NCBI GenBank assembly: GCA_002422685.1
Contig: DITC01000027.1
Coordinates: forward strand, 1 to 44,412
DNA length: 44,412 bases
Source: Thauera sp. UBA6194
GTDB lineage: Bacteria; Pseudomonadota; Gammaproteobacteria; Burkholderiales; Rhodocyclaceae
Direction of reading: 5' to 3'
In this document: positions 9,530 through 18,327 of the stretch, piece by piece
How the letters are laid out: each line of letters opens with the position of its first letter
How positions within the stretch are numbered: the first letter of the stretch is position 1
Notes under the pieces: generated by a model
What the model saw: the letters and a program-made list of their open reading frames with translations, nothing else
Databases searched by the model: none
What the model was told of the DNA's origin: nothing
Made by a program: the position numbers and the translations under genes

Positions 9530-9997
9530 TCATCCCCCCAGCGGCAAGGCCGTCTTGTCGATCACCCGCCGCAGCACGAAGCTCGAATGGACCCCGGTTA
9601 CGCCGGGGATGCGGGTGATGCGCTCGAGCAGCAGCGCCTGGTAGCCGTCCATGTCGGTGACCACGACCTTGAGCTGATAGTCGGCGTCCTGGCCGGTGAT
9701 CAGCAGGCACTCCAGCACCTGCGGGATCTTCTCCACCTCGGCCTCGAAGTGCGCGAAACGCTCCGGCGTGTGGCGGTCCATCGAGATGTGGATCAGCGCC
9801 ATCAGCGACAGCCCCAGCTTCTTCGCATCGAGCAGCGCGCGGTAGCCGATGACGAGCCCGCATTCCTCCAGCGCGCGCAGCCGGCGCAGGCAGGCCGAGG
9901 GCGACAGGCTGATGCGGTCGGCGAGCTCCTGGTTGCTGATGCGGCCGTCCTGCTGGAGCAGCTCCAGGATCTGGCGGTCGTAGCGGTCGAGTTGCAT
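9530..9997 (-). CDS. Lrp/AsnC-family regulator
   Basis: Leucine-responsive-type regulator of 155 residues, the usual length. The N-terminal helix-turn-helix (about 5-60) reads DRYDRQILELLQQDGRISNQ and continues with ELADRISLSPSACLRRLRAL; the C-terminal RAM ligand-binding domain contains VLECLLITGQDADYQL. I choose the ATG at 9997 because GGAG lies 9 bases upstream; the ATG at 10012 has no site. It is divergent from the leucine-pathway enzyme LeuA, making leuA a reasonable target with leucine as effector, though that is only inferred from position. Confidence 0.9.
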   Translation of the reverse strand: MQLDRYDRQILELLQQDGRISNQELADRISLSPSACLRRLRALEECGLVIGYRALLDAKKLGLSLMALIHISMDRHTPERFAHFEAEVEKIPQVLECLLITGQDADYQLKVVVTDMDGYQALLLERITRIPGVTGVHSSFVLRRVIDKTALPLGG

Positions 9998-10028
9998 GAT
10001 CGGGCGCTCCATTTCATCGATTTAGCAG

Positions 10029-10057
10029 ATTCTTGCACCACAATTCGATTGCGTGAA
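10029..10057 (-). promoter_or_regulatory. Candidate promoter of the lrp gene
   Basis: On the minus strand TTCACG (-35) and AAGAAT (-10) are 17 bases apart, each matching four of six sigma-70 consensus positions. It sits about 30 bases before the chosen start, in a locally AT-rich patch. Support is moderate to weak. Confidence 0.3.
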
Positions 10058-10167
10058 CTTTTCTGCGCAAAAAACCCCTTTCGCACTGCAACAACGCAAT
10101 CGTCTGCCGCATTCCCCGGCGTAAACTTTCGTCCATCGAATCACGCCATGCCCACGAGGACCGCGCC

Positions 10168-11880
10168 ATGATGTTGCACAACCCCGCCGCCAAGTACCGC
10201 CCCTTCGCCCCGATCGCGCTCGCCGACCGCCAGTGGCCGAACAAGGTCATCGACCGCGCCCCGATCTGGATGAGCACCGACCTGCGCGACGGCAACCAGG
10301 CGCTGTTCGAGCCGATGAACGTCGAGCGCAAGATGCGCATGTTCCGCACCGTGTGCGAGATCGGCTTCAAGGAGATCGAGGTCGGCTTCCCGTCGGCCTC
10401 GCAGACCGACTTCGACTTCGTCCGCCAGCTCATCGATGGCGGCCACATCCCGGCGGACGTGACCATTCAGGTGCTCACCCAGGCGCGCGAGGATCTCATC
10501 CGCCGCACGATGGAATCGGTACGCGGCGCGCCGCGGGCGATCATCCACGTCTATAACGCCACCTCGCCCACCTTCCGCGAAGTGGTGTTCGGCATGGAGA
10601 AGCCGCAGGTGGTGGCGCTCGCGGTGTCCGCCGTGCGCCTGATCAAGCAGATCGGCGCGCAGATGCGTGCCGAGTGCGGCACCGAGATCCGCCTCGAGTA
10701 CAGCCCCGAGACCTTCTCCGCCACCGAGCTCGACTTCGCCCGCGAAGTCTGCGACGCCGTCACCGCCGAGTGGGGCGCGACGCCGGACGACAAGGTCATC
10801 CTCAACCTCCCAGCCACGGTCGAAGTGTCGACGCCCAACGTCTATGCCGACCAGGTCGAGTGGATGCACCGCCATCTCGCCCGTCGCGACAGCGTGGTGC
10901 TCTCGCTCCACCCCCACAACGACCGCGGCAGCGGCGTGGCCGCCGCCGAGCTCGGCCTGATGGCCGGCGCCGACCGCGTCGAGGGCTGCCTGTTCGGCAA
11001 CGGCGAGCGCACCGGCAACGTCGACATCGTCACCCTCGCCTTGAACATGTACACCCAGGGCGTCTCTCCCGGGCTCGACTTCTCCGACATCAACGCGGTC
11101 GCGCGCACCGTCGAGTACTGCAATCAGCTGCCCATCCACCCACGCCACCCCTATGTGGGGGATCTCGTATTCACGGCCTTCTCCGGCTCCCACCAGGACG
11201 CCATCAAGAAGGGATTCGCCGCCCACAAGGCGGATGCTCCGTGGAACGTGCCCTACCTCCCGATCGACCCCGCCGACGTCGGCCGCAGCTACGACTCCGT
11301 GATCCGGGTCAACAGCCAGTCCGGCAAGGGCGGCATCGCCTACCTGCTCGAGACCGAGTACGGCATCGTGATGCCGCGCCGCCTGCAGGTGGAGTTCTCG
11401 CGCGAGGTGCAGCAGGTGACCGACGCCAGCGGCGGCGAGATGTCGGCGGCGGCGATCTGGGATCTGTTCCGCAGCACCTACCTCGACAGCGTGGCGCCGG
11501 TGCGCTACGTCGAGCACCACCTCTTCGAGCACGGCGCGGCGCAGGGCATCCGCCTCATCGTCGAGATCGGCGGCACCCGCCATCTGCTCGTCGGTGAGGG
11601 CAACGGCCCGATCGACGCCGCCATCCACGCCTTGCGCGGCGCCGGCATCGACGTGCAGGTGCGCAGCTTCGAGGAGCGCTCGATCGCCCCCAGCGCGGAC
11701 GGCGGCAACGCCCAGGCCTGCGCCTTCCTCGAGCTCACCGAGGCAGGCGGGCAGGGCGGCGATCGCTACGGCGTGGGGGTCGACAGCAACATCGTCACCG
11801 CCTCGATCCGCGCCATCCTCAGCGGCGTGAACCGGCTGCAGCCCGCACGGGACGTCGAACCCGCGGCACGCGCGGCCTGA
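10168..11880 (+). CDS. leuA: 2-isopropylmalate synthase, long (570-residue) form
   Basis: Condenses acetyl-CoA with 2-ketoisovalerate, the first committed step to leucine. The N-terminal TIM barrel has APIWMSTDLRDGNQAL (metal and substrate residues of the DRDG-type motif) and the metal-binding HPHNDRGSGVAAAE. The linker and C-terminal regulatory LeuA dimer domain (about 430-560), which binds leucine, are present (DVQVRSFEERSIA, NIVTASIRAIL). The length matches the type-2 LeuA found in actinobacteria and many betaproteobacteria rather than the 515-residue enteric form. An ATG pair at 10168/10171 follows a GAGGA site. Divergent from an Lrp-type regulator; no other leu gene is adjacent. Confidence 0.93.
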   Translation: MMLHNPAAKYRPFAPIALADRQWPNKVIDRAPIWMSTDLRDGNQALFEPMNVERKMRMFRTVCEIGFKEIEVGFPSASQTDFDFVRQLIDGGHIPADVTIQVLTQAREDLIRRTMESVRGAPRAIIHVYNATSPTFREVVFGMEKPQVVALAVSAVRLIKQIGAQMRAECGTEIRLEYSPETFSATELDFAREVCDAVTAEWGATPDDKVILNLPATVEVSTPNVYADQVEWMHRHLARRDSVVLSLHPHNDRGSGVAAAELGLMAGADRVEGCLFGNGERTGNVDIVTLALNMYTQGVSPGLDFSDINAVARTVEYCNQLPIHPRHPYVGDLVFTAFSGSHQDAIKKGFAAHKADAPWNVPYLPIDPADVGRSYDSVIRVNSQSGKGGIAYLLETEYGIVMPRRLQVEFSREVQQVTDASGGEMSAAAIWDLFRSTYLDSVAPVRYVEHHLFEHGAAQGIRLIVEIGGTRHLLVGEGNGPIDAAIHALRGAGIDVQVRSFEERSIAPSADGGNAQACAFLELTEAGGQGGDRYGVGVDSNIVTASIRAILSGVNRLQPARDVEPAARAA

Positions 11881-11901
11881 AGCGGATGCCTGCATCCCGC
11901 T

Positions 11902-11930
11902 CCCGCGGCGTCCGCGAGGGACGCCGCGGG
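11902..11930 (+). terminator. Strong hairpin after leuA
   Basis: CCCGCGGCGTCC and GGACGCCGCGGG form a perfect 12-bp stem with a 5-base loop, 21 bases after the leuA stop. There is no T-tract behind it, so it may be an RNA-end stabiliser or a non-canonical terminator rather than a classical intrinsic one. Confidence 0.55.
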
Positions 11931-12015
11931 CGCCGTTGCAGAGACCGCAATCGCGCGCCGCGATAAGATGGCCCGGGCGCAACACGCCGCCTGAACGCAC
12001 CACCCGCCCCGCCCG

Positions 12016-13482
12016 ATGGAACCCGAACTCGCCCCCGACCTGTTCGAATCGCTCGGCCTCGACGCCCTGCTGCCCGAGGCGCTCGCCGCCTGGCGACCGT
12101 TGCTGGTCGAGGGCACGGCCTTCTTCCTCGACCACCTGCCCGAAGAGCGGCTCGGCGCGATCGTCGCCGAGCAGTTCGTCCTGGCCGCGACCGCCCCCGC
12201 CGCCGAACGCATCACCGCGCTGCTCGCGCACTGCCCCACGCTGCACAAGCTCGGCCAGGTGGTGGCGCGCCAGCCCGGGCTGGACGCCGAGCTGCGTCGC
12301 CACCTGCAGGCGCTGGAATCGCTGCCCGCGAGCACGGACATCGACGCCCTGCTCGCCCATGTGCACGCCGAACTCGGCCACGACCGCAGCCTGCGTCTGG
12401 CCGACCGCGCGCTCGCCGAGGGCAGCGTCGCGCTGGTGCTGCCGTTCTCATGGCGGCAGGATGGGCTCAGCCACGAGGGCGTGCTCAAGGCGCTCAAGCC
12501 CGGCGTTGCGCAACGGCTGGCCGAGGAGCTCGCCATCCTGCCCGCGCTCGGCGACTTCCTCGCGCGCCGCGGCGCCGAACTCGACCTGCCCGCCATCGAC
12601 TACCGCAGCCACCTCGACACCGCCGGCCGCCTGCTGACGCAGGAGATCCACCTCGAGCACGAACAGGCCAACATGCGCGCCGCGTCCACCGTGCTGGCGG
12701 ACGATGCCGACGTCTTCGTGCCCGCGCTGCTGCCCTGGTGCACACCGACGCTCACCGCGATGGGACGCGTCGACGGCGCCAAGCTCAGCGACGCCGTGCT
12801 GCCGGCCAACGAATCCCGCCGCCTGGGCCGCGCGCTGGTCGGCGGCCTGCTCGCCCGCCCGTTCTGGTCGCGCAGCGAAAGCGCGCCCTTCCACGGCGAC
12901 CTGCACGGCGGCAACCTGCTGCTCGCCGCCGACGGCCGCATCGCCGTGATCGACTGGAGCCTCACCGCCCGCCTCAGCAAGGTCGAGCGCGAGGCGCTGG
13001 TCGAGATCGCGCTCGCCGCGCTGGCACTGGACGGGCGCCGCATCGCGGCCGGCCTCGCCGGTCTCGGCCTGCAGGGCAGGGGCGATACAGCGATCGCCGC
13101 CACCATCGAGCGCGCGCTCGACACCCTGGTGCAGCGCGGCCAGCCGCTCGGCTTCGACTGGCTGGTAGGCCTGCTCGATGCGCTCGCGCTGCAGGGCGCG
13201 AGCGGCTTCGGCGCGCAACTGGCGGTGTTCCGCAAGAGCTGGCTGTCGCTCGCCGGCGTGCTCGCCGACCTCGGCTCGGTGGGCGATGCCGACCGCCCGC
13301 TGCTCGGCCTCGGCCTGCAGCGCTTCGCCGCCGAATGGCCGGCGCGCGTCTTCGCCCCGGCCGAATCGCGCGCCTTTTCCACCCACGTCTCCACCGCCGA
13401 CCTGCTGCGCGCCGCCGCCGACACCTGGCCCGCCGGGCTGCGCTACTGGGCGCGGCTGCTGGGGCAGACGCACCAACCATAG
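12016..13482 (+). CDS. ABC1/AarF (UbiB-like) atypical kinase family protein
   Basis: Protein of 488 residues from the ABC1/ADCK/UbiB kinase-like superfamily, whose members support ubiquinone synthesis or lipid handling. Seen directly: the KxGQ-type motif LHKLGQVV near residue 80, the catalytic-loop motif FHGDLHGGNLLL near 295-306, and the metal-binding IDWSL that follows. The N-terminal about 60 residues are poorly conserved, and the order of spacing elements differs from canonical UbiB, so it is not the ubi-operon gene itself. It stands alone, preceded by the leuA hairpin. Substrate and role are unknown. Confidence 0.78.
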   Translation: MEPELAPDLFESLGLDALLPEALAAWRPLLVEGTAFFLDHLPEERLGAIVAEQFVLAATAPAAERITALLAHCPTLHKLGQVVARQPGLDAELRRHLQALESLPASTDIDALLAHVHAELGHDRSLRLADRALAEGSVALVLPFSWRQDGLSHEGVLKALKPGVAQRLAEELAILPALGDFLARRGAELDLPAIDYRSHLDTAGRLLTQEIHLEHEQANMRAASTVLADDADVFVPALLPWCTPTLTAMGRVDGAKLSDAVLPANESRRLGRALVGGLLARPFWSRSESAPFHGDLHGGNLLLAADGRIAVIDWSLTARLSKVEREALVEIALAALALDGRRIAAGLAGLGLQGRGDTAIAATIERALDTLVQRGQPLGFDWLVGLLDALALQGASGFGAQLAVFRKSWLSLAGVLADLGSVGDADRPLLGLGLQRFAAEWPARVFAPAESRAFSTHVSTADLLRAAADTWPAGLRYWARLLGQTHQP

Positions 13483-13647
13483 GGAGCGCAGCGATTTGAA
13501 ATCCGCAAACGCTGCGGCAGCCGTGTCGCCTCCCGCAGCCGAACGAGCCACCGGCGCATCTGGAAGGGGCTGCGACGTTTTCGCGCGTCGGCAGCGAGCG
13601 CGCCCCGGCACTGCGCGCTGCGAAGCCACGCGGGCACAATCGCGTTC

Positions 13648-14481
13648 ATGAATCCCGCCGACGCCATCCCAGCCTCCCTTGCCGAACGCGCCCTGTTCGA
13701 GCCGATCGCCGCCTGGCTCGGCCGCTTCGCCACCCCCGGCGTGCCGAGCCACGCCGAGCTCGACGCCCTGCTCGCCGCGATCGCGCCCGACGCACGCAGC
13801 GGCGGCGGCGCGCGTATCCGCTTCGTACCCCCGGCAGGCGATGCCGAGGGCTACGAGGCGCGCATCTTCGCCAGCGGCGAGGTGCCCACGCGCGCCGGCG
13901 ACTGGCACGACTTCTTCAACGCGCTCGCCTGGTGCGCCTGGCCGCGCACCAAGGCCGCCTGCAACCGCCTGCACCTGGCCGAGCTCCACGCCCGCGCGGC
14001 GGCCGGCCTCGCCGGACGCGGACCGCGCCGCGACGCGCTGACCCAGTTCGACGAATGCGGCATCGTCGTCGTGTCCACCGACGCCGAGTTCCCCGCACTG
14101 CTCGCGGCACACGCGTGGGAAGAGGCCCTGTGGACGCGGCGCGCGCGCCTGCAGCAGACCACCCGCTTCCTCGTCTTCGGCCACGGCAGCTGGGACCAGC
14201 TGCGCGCGCCCTTCGTCGGCCTGTGCGCAAAAGCCCTCTACCGCGTCGTCGATCGCGCCTGGCTGGCGCTGCCCGCGGCGGACGCGCGCGCCGAAACCGA
14301 CGCCTGGCTCGCCGAACACCTCACGGCGAACATCGACACCCTGACCCCGCGCAGCCTGTCTCCGCTGCCGCTGCTCGGCATCCCCGGCGTGACGCCCGAC
14401 AACGAGTGCGCCGCGTACTACCGCGACACCCGCCAGTTCCGCCCGCGGCGGGGAACGACGCCCAGCGCGCCGCCGACCTGA
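13648..14481 (+). CDS. DUF3025 family protein
   Basis: Protein of 277 residues with the DUF3025 hallmarks: DWHDFFNALAWCAWPRTKAA near residue 90, ALTQFDECGIVV near 130, and the C-terminal TARSLSPLPLLGIPGV-like segment (here TPRSLSPLPLLGIPGV). The family is widespread in beta- and gammaproteobacteria and has no established function. The preceding 165 bases contain no gene and only weak GC-rich dyads. No signal peptide or membrane helix is visible, so it is probably cytoplasmic. Confidence 0.85.
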   Translation: MNPADAIPASLAERALFEPIAAWLGRFATPGVPSHAELDALLAAIAPDARSGGGARIRFVPPAGDAEGYEARIFASGEVPTRAGDWHDFFNALAWCAWPRTKAACNRLHLAELHARAAAGLAGRGPRRDALTQFDECGIVVVSTDAEFPALLAAHAWEEALWTRRARLQQTTRFLVFGHGSWDQLRAPFVGLCAKALYRVVDRAWLALPAADARAETDAWLAEHLTANIDTLTPRSLSPLPLLGIPGVTPDNECAAYYRDTRQFRPRRGTTPSAPPT

Positions 14482-14539
14482 GGCTGAAGCGCCCTCTGGT
14501 TGGAGCCCGCGGTTGCGCATACAATGCTTATGTCATTAG

Positions 14540-15547
14540 ATGCGCACCTCCTCCATGACCGCTCGCCACTACTCCCTGCCACCTCTGCACCCGGCAAACG
14601 CACAAGCGCACTCAATGCATCAACCGGCCTCGCTGAGGGCGGCGCAGCCAGGCGCGCTCGGCACCGCCGTGCGTACGCTGATCCTGGCGATCGCCCTGCT
14701 GCCGCCACTCGGACACGCGCAAGCGCCTGCAGGCGCCGACCCGGCGCCCGCGCCGCTCGGCGCCACCCCTCCGGCGGCCCCGGCCGCGATGCTCGCGCTG
14801 CGCTACGACGCATCCATCGACCCCGCCGCCTACTGGGTCAGCGAAAAGCTCGACGGCGTGCGCGCGCTGTGGGACGGCCAGCGCCTGCGCTTTCGCAGCG
14901 GACGCGAGATCGTCGCCCCGGCGTGGTTCGTCGCCGCGCTGCCCGCGAGCGCGCTCGACGGCGAGCTGTGGCTGGGGCGGCGTCGCTTCGACGAGCTCTC
15001 CGGCCTGATCCGCCGCGAAGACCTGCAGGATCCGGGCTGGCGCGCGGTGCGCTACATGGTCTTCGATCAACCCGGCGGCGCGGGCGACTTCAGCACCCGG
15101 CTACAGGCGCTGCGCGAGGAGGTCGCCACGGCCGCCGCGCCCTGGCTGCAGCTCGTGCCGCAGCAACGCGTACCCGACCGCGCTGCATTGCAGCGCCTGC
15201 TCGACGACACCGTGCGCGATGGCGGCGAGGGCCTGATGCTGCATCGCGCCGACGCACGCTGGCAGCCCGGCCGCAGCGACGCGCTGCTCAAGTTCACCCC
15301 CTGGCTGGACGCCGAGGCGCGCGTGGTCGGCTACGTGCCGGGCAAGGGCCGGCTGCAGGGCAAGGTGGGCGCGCTGCGCGTCGAAGCCGAGGACGGCCGG
15401 CGCTTTCGCATCGGCAGCGGCCTCACCGACGCGCTGCGCGCCAATCCGCCGCCCATCGGCGCGCTCGTCACCTATCGCTATCGCGAACTCACCCCCGCCG
15501 GCCAGCCACGCTTTCCGCGCTACCTGCGCGAGCGCACGCTGCCCTGA
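14540..15547 (+). CDS. Exported ATP-dependent DNA ligase (Lig E-like)
   Basis: Seals DNA nicks using ATP. The adenylated lysine K103 lies in motif I (SEKLDGVR), motif III is DGELWLG, motif IV is DGGEGLMLH and motif V is LLKFTPW. The catalytic core ends with a short OB domain and no accessory domains, as in Lig E enzymes. The N-terminus carries a hydrophobic segment ending AHA (TLILAIALLPPLGHA), indicating export to the periplasm. The start is uncertain: the ATGs at 14540, 14555 and 14615 all precede the signal segment and the last gives the most typical signal length. Family members are linked to natural transformation or extracellular DNA handling; dprA lies about 27 kb away in this window. 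Confidence 0.87.
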   Translation: MRTSSMTARHYSLPPLHPANAQAHSMHQPASLRAAQPGALGTAVRTLILAIALLPPLGHAQAPAGADPAPAPLGATPPAAPAAMLALRYDASIDPAAYWVSEKLDGVRALWDGQRLRFRSGREIVAPAWFVAALPASALDGELWLGRRRFDELSGLIRREDLQDPGWRAVRYMVFDQPGGAGDFSTRLQALREEVATAAAPWLQLVPQQRVPDRAALQRLLDDTVRDGGEGLMLHRADARWQPGRSDALLKFTPWLDAEARVVGYVPGKGRLQGKVGALRVEAEDGRRFRIGSGLTDALRANPPPIGALVTYRYRELTPAGQPRFPRYLRERTLP

Positions 15548-15561
15548 CCCAATCGACCCCG

Positions 15562-15583
15562 CCACCCGAAAACCACCCGAAAA
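15562..15583 (+). repeat. Two tandem copies of an 11-base unit
   Basis: CCACCCGAAAA occurs twice head to tail in the 105-base gap between the converging ligase and ABC-transporter genes. It is too short to assign a role. Confidence 0.6.
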
Positions 15584-15652
15584 CCGCCAAAACGCCGCCT
15601 GCGCCCACCTGAGTGCACGTCATCGGCGCACCGCGCACCGCGCGCCGCCCCC

Positions 15653-17470
15653 TCACAGCTCGAGCTGCAGCGCCGCCAGCCTTGCATACAGCCCGCCCTG
15701 GCGGCGCAGGTCGGCCGGCGTGCCGGTCTCGACGATGCGCCCGCCGTCCATCACCACGATGCGGTCCACCTTCTGCACCGTGGCCAGACGGTGGGCGATG
15801 ATCAGCGTGCTGCGGCCCTGCATCGCGGCAGCCAGGCCCTGCTGCACCAGGATCTCGGATTCGGCGTCGAGCGCGCTGGTGGCCTCGTCGAGCAGCAGGA
15901 TGGGCGCGCCCTTGAGGATCGCGCGCGCGATCGCGATGCGCTGACGCTGGCCGCCCGAGAGCCGCGTGCCGCGCTCGCCGAGGAAGGTGGCGTAGCCCTC
16001 GGGCAGGCGGGCGATGAACTCGTCGGCCGCGGCGGCACGCGCAGCGGCGATCACCTCGTCATCGCTGGCCGCGGGACGGCCGTAGCGGATGTTGTCGAGC
16101 GCGCTCGCGGAGAAGATCACCGGATCCTGCGGCACGATGGCGATATGCGCGCGCAGGCTGCGCAAGGGCAGCGTGCGGATGTCGTGGCCGCCGATGCAGA
16201 TGCGGCCCGCAGAGACCTCGTAGTAGCGCAACAGGAGCTGGAACAGGCTGGTCTTGCCCGCACCGGAGGGGCCGACGAGCGCGACCTTTTCGCCGGGGGC
16301 GATGCGCAGCGAGACGTCGTCGAGCGCCGCCACGACCGGACGTGCCGGATAGCGGAAGACGACGTGCTCGAACTCGATCCCAGCCTCGCTCCCATCTACG
16401 GCCAGCGCAGTCGTCTTTGCATCGCGGATCACCGGCTCCGCGTGCAGCAGCTCGAGCAGGCGCCCGGTCGCGCCGCTCGCGCGCATCACGTCGCCCCACA
16501 CCTCGGCCAGCGTGCCGGCGCCGCCCGCCACCAGCGCGGCGTAGATCACGAAGGCGCCGAGCTCGCCCACCGACAGCGCGCCCGCCTGCACCTGACGTGC
16601 GCCGATCCAGAGCACGAAGATGATGGTGCCCATCACCGCGGCGATGATCAGCCCGGTGAGCGCCGCGCGCACCCGGGTGCGCCGCACCGCGGTGGCGAAG
16701 CTGGTCTCCGCGCGCGCCGCGAAGCGCGCGGCCTCGTTGTCCTCCTGCGTGAAGGCCTGCACCGTGGGCATGGCGTTGAGGATCTCGCCGGCGAGCGCCG
16801 AAGCGTCGGCGATGCGGTCCTGCGCCTCGCGCGACAGGCTGCGCACACGCCGGCCGATGATCGTGATCGGCAGCGCGAGCAGCGCCATCAGCCCGAAGAT
16901 GAGGCCGAAGAGCTGCAGGCTGGTCACCGCCAGCATCACCATGCCGCCGGCGAACTGGAACAGGCTGCGCAGGCCCATCGAGATCGAACTGCCGACGACC
17001 GTCTGCACGAGCGTGGTGTCGCCGGTGAGCCTCGACAGCACCTCGCCGGTCTGCAGGGTCTCGAAGAACTGCGGCGACTGGCGCAGCACGCGCGCATACA
17101 CGGCGCTGCGCAGGTCGGCGGTGACGCGCTCGCCGATCCATGACACCACGTAGTAGCGCGCCGCCACCGCCGCCGCCCAGAACACCGCGAGACCGAAGAG
17201 CGCGACGAAGCGCCCGTCCAGCCCCTGCGCGCCGAACAGGCCGGCGCCCTCCGTCGCCGCGGCGCCCGCCGTCGCGCCGCCGAAGCCGGCGTCGATCAGG
17301 TCGCGGAACGCCAGCGGCACCACCAGAATGGCGGCCGAGCCGAGACACAGGAGCACGAAGGCGAGCGCGACCCGCCCTCGATAGGGGCGCAGAAAAGGCA
17401 GCAGACCACGCAGCGCAGACACGGGGCGTGGTCCGGTTGCAGCGTCGGTGGAGGATCGGATGCGGGGCAT
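15653..17470 (-). CDS. MsbA/LmrA-type ABC exporter (half-transporter)
   Basis: Homodimeric-type exporter of 605 residues. The membrane domain (about 25-330) has six helices, starting with VALAFVLLCLGSAAILVVPL. The nucleotide-binding domain (about 355-600) has Walker A GPSGAGKTS, Q loop VPQDPVIFS, signature LSGGQRQRIAIARA, Walker B with catalytic glutamate (PILLLDEATSALDAESE) and switch histidine (LIIAHRLATV). All catalytic residues are intact. Such proteins move lipids, peptides or drugs; the substrate is not readable. It is divergent from the DUF924 gene, and no Shine-Dalgarno site is obvious at its ATG. Confidence 0.9.
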   Translation of the reverse strand: MPRIRSSTDAATGPRPVSALRGLLPFLRPYRGRVALAFVLLCLGSAAILVVPLAFRDLIDAGFGGATAGAAATEGAGLFGAQGLDGRFVALFGLAVFWAAAVAARYYVVSWIGERVTADLRSAVYARVLRQSPQFFETLQTGEVLSRLTGDTTLVQTVVGSSISMGLRSLFQFAGGMVMLAVTSLQLFGLIFGLMALLALPITIIGRRVRSLSREAQDRIADASALAGEILNAMPTVQAFTQEDNEAARFAARAETSFATAVRRTRVRAALTGLIIAAVMGTIIFVLWIGARQVQAGALSVGELGAFVIYAALVAGGAGTLAEVWGDVMRASGATGRLLELLHAEPVIRDAKTTALAVDGSEAGIEFEHVVFRYPARPVVAALDDVSLRIAPGEKVALVGPSGAGKTSLFQLLLRYYEVSAGRICIGGHDIRTLPLRSLRAHIAIVPQDPVIFSASALDNIRYGRPAASDDEVIAAARAAAADEFIARLPEGYATFLGERGTRLSGGQRQRIAIARAILKGAPILLLDEATSALDAESEILVQQGLAAAMQGRSTLIIAHRLATVQKVDRIVVMDGGRIVETGTPADLRRQGGLYARLAALQLEL

Positions 17471-17594
17471 GCCGAATTATTGCCGCATTTGCCGCCTTGC
17501 GAGCCCTCCGTCGCGGCGCGCCGCAAGGCTGTGGGTGCAAAACTGGCTGCCGGGCTATGCTTCAGGCACGCAGGACGCTCCCACGGAGACCCGA

Positions 17595-18212
17595 ATGGAC
17601 ACGCCCGACACGATCCACGCCTTCTGGTTCGGCCCCGCCGCCGCCGAGCGCGACGACGCCGACATCATCGCGCGCCAGTCCCCGCTGTGGTGGAAGAAAC
17701 AGCCCGAGGTCGACGCCGAGATCCGCACGCGCTTCGCGGCACGGGTCGGCCAGGCCGCGACCGGTGAGCTCGATGCCTGGCTGCACGGCCCGGGGGCCGC
17801 GCGCGGCCGGCTGGCGCTGATCCTGCTCACCGACCAGTTCCCGCGCAACATCTGGCGCGGCCAGGCGGCGGCCTTCGCCTTCGACGTGCTCGCGCTGCGC
17901 TGGACGAAGGCGGCGCTCGAGCGCGGCCTCGACCTCGAAATGCGGCCGATCGAGCGCGTGTTCCTGTACCTGCCGCTCGAGCACTCCGAGGCGCTCGCCG
18001 ACCAGCGCGAGGCGGTGCGCCTGTTCGACTCGCTCGCCGACAGCGTGCCTGCGGCGGCGCGCCCGGCCTTTGCGGACTATCTCGACTACGCCCGCCGCCA
18101 CCTCGAGATCATCGAGCGCTTCGGCCGCTTTCCGCACCGCAACGCCGCGCTCGGACGCGAGACGAGCGCGGAAGAGGCCGAGTTCCTGCGTCAGCCGGGC
18201 TCGGGGTTCTGA
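17595..18212 (+). CDS. DUF924 family protein
   Basis: Protein of 205 residues of the DUF924 family, all-helical proteins with a TPR-like fold and no proven function. Diagnostic stretches are IHAFWFGP at the N-terminus, SPLWWKKQPEVDAEI, LALILLTDQFPRNIWRGQAA, IERVFLYLPLEHSE and IIERFGRFPHRNAALGR. A GGAG site precedes the ATG used; a longer frame upstream overlaps the divergent transporter start and lacks family similarity. No signal or membrane segments. Confidence 0.88.
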   Translation: MDTPDTIHAFWFGPAAAERDDADIIARQSPLWWKKQPEVDAEIRTRFAARVGQAATGELDAWLHGPGAARGRLALILLTDQFPRNIWRGQAAAFAFDVLALRWTKAALERGLDLEMRPIERVFLYLPLEHSEALADQREAVRLFDSLADSVPAAARPAFADYLDYARRHLEIIERFGRFPHRNAALGRETSAEEAEFLRQPGSGF

Positions 18213-18327
18213 GCCAGGCGCCGCCCGCAGAGAGCGCCCGCACAGGCATGCAAGCCGCGGCGCGCGGCCCTAGAATGCGGCCTTCACCCACTGCAGCCTC
18301 CAGCCCAGGCGCCACGATCGCGACACC

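Noticed and set aside
10141..12381. 746-codon minus-strand frame opposite leuA
   Set aside because: No domain features; shadow of the LeuA coding strand.
12448..14520. 690-codon minus-strand frame opposite the AarF and DUF3025 genes
   Set aside because: Runs across two real genes and the gap between them; composition typical of antisense frames.
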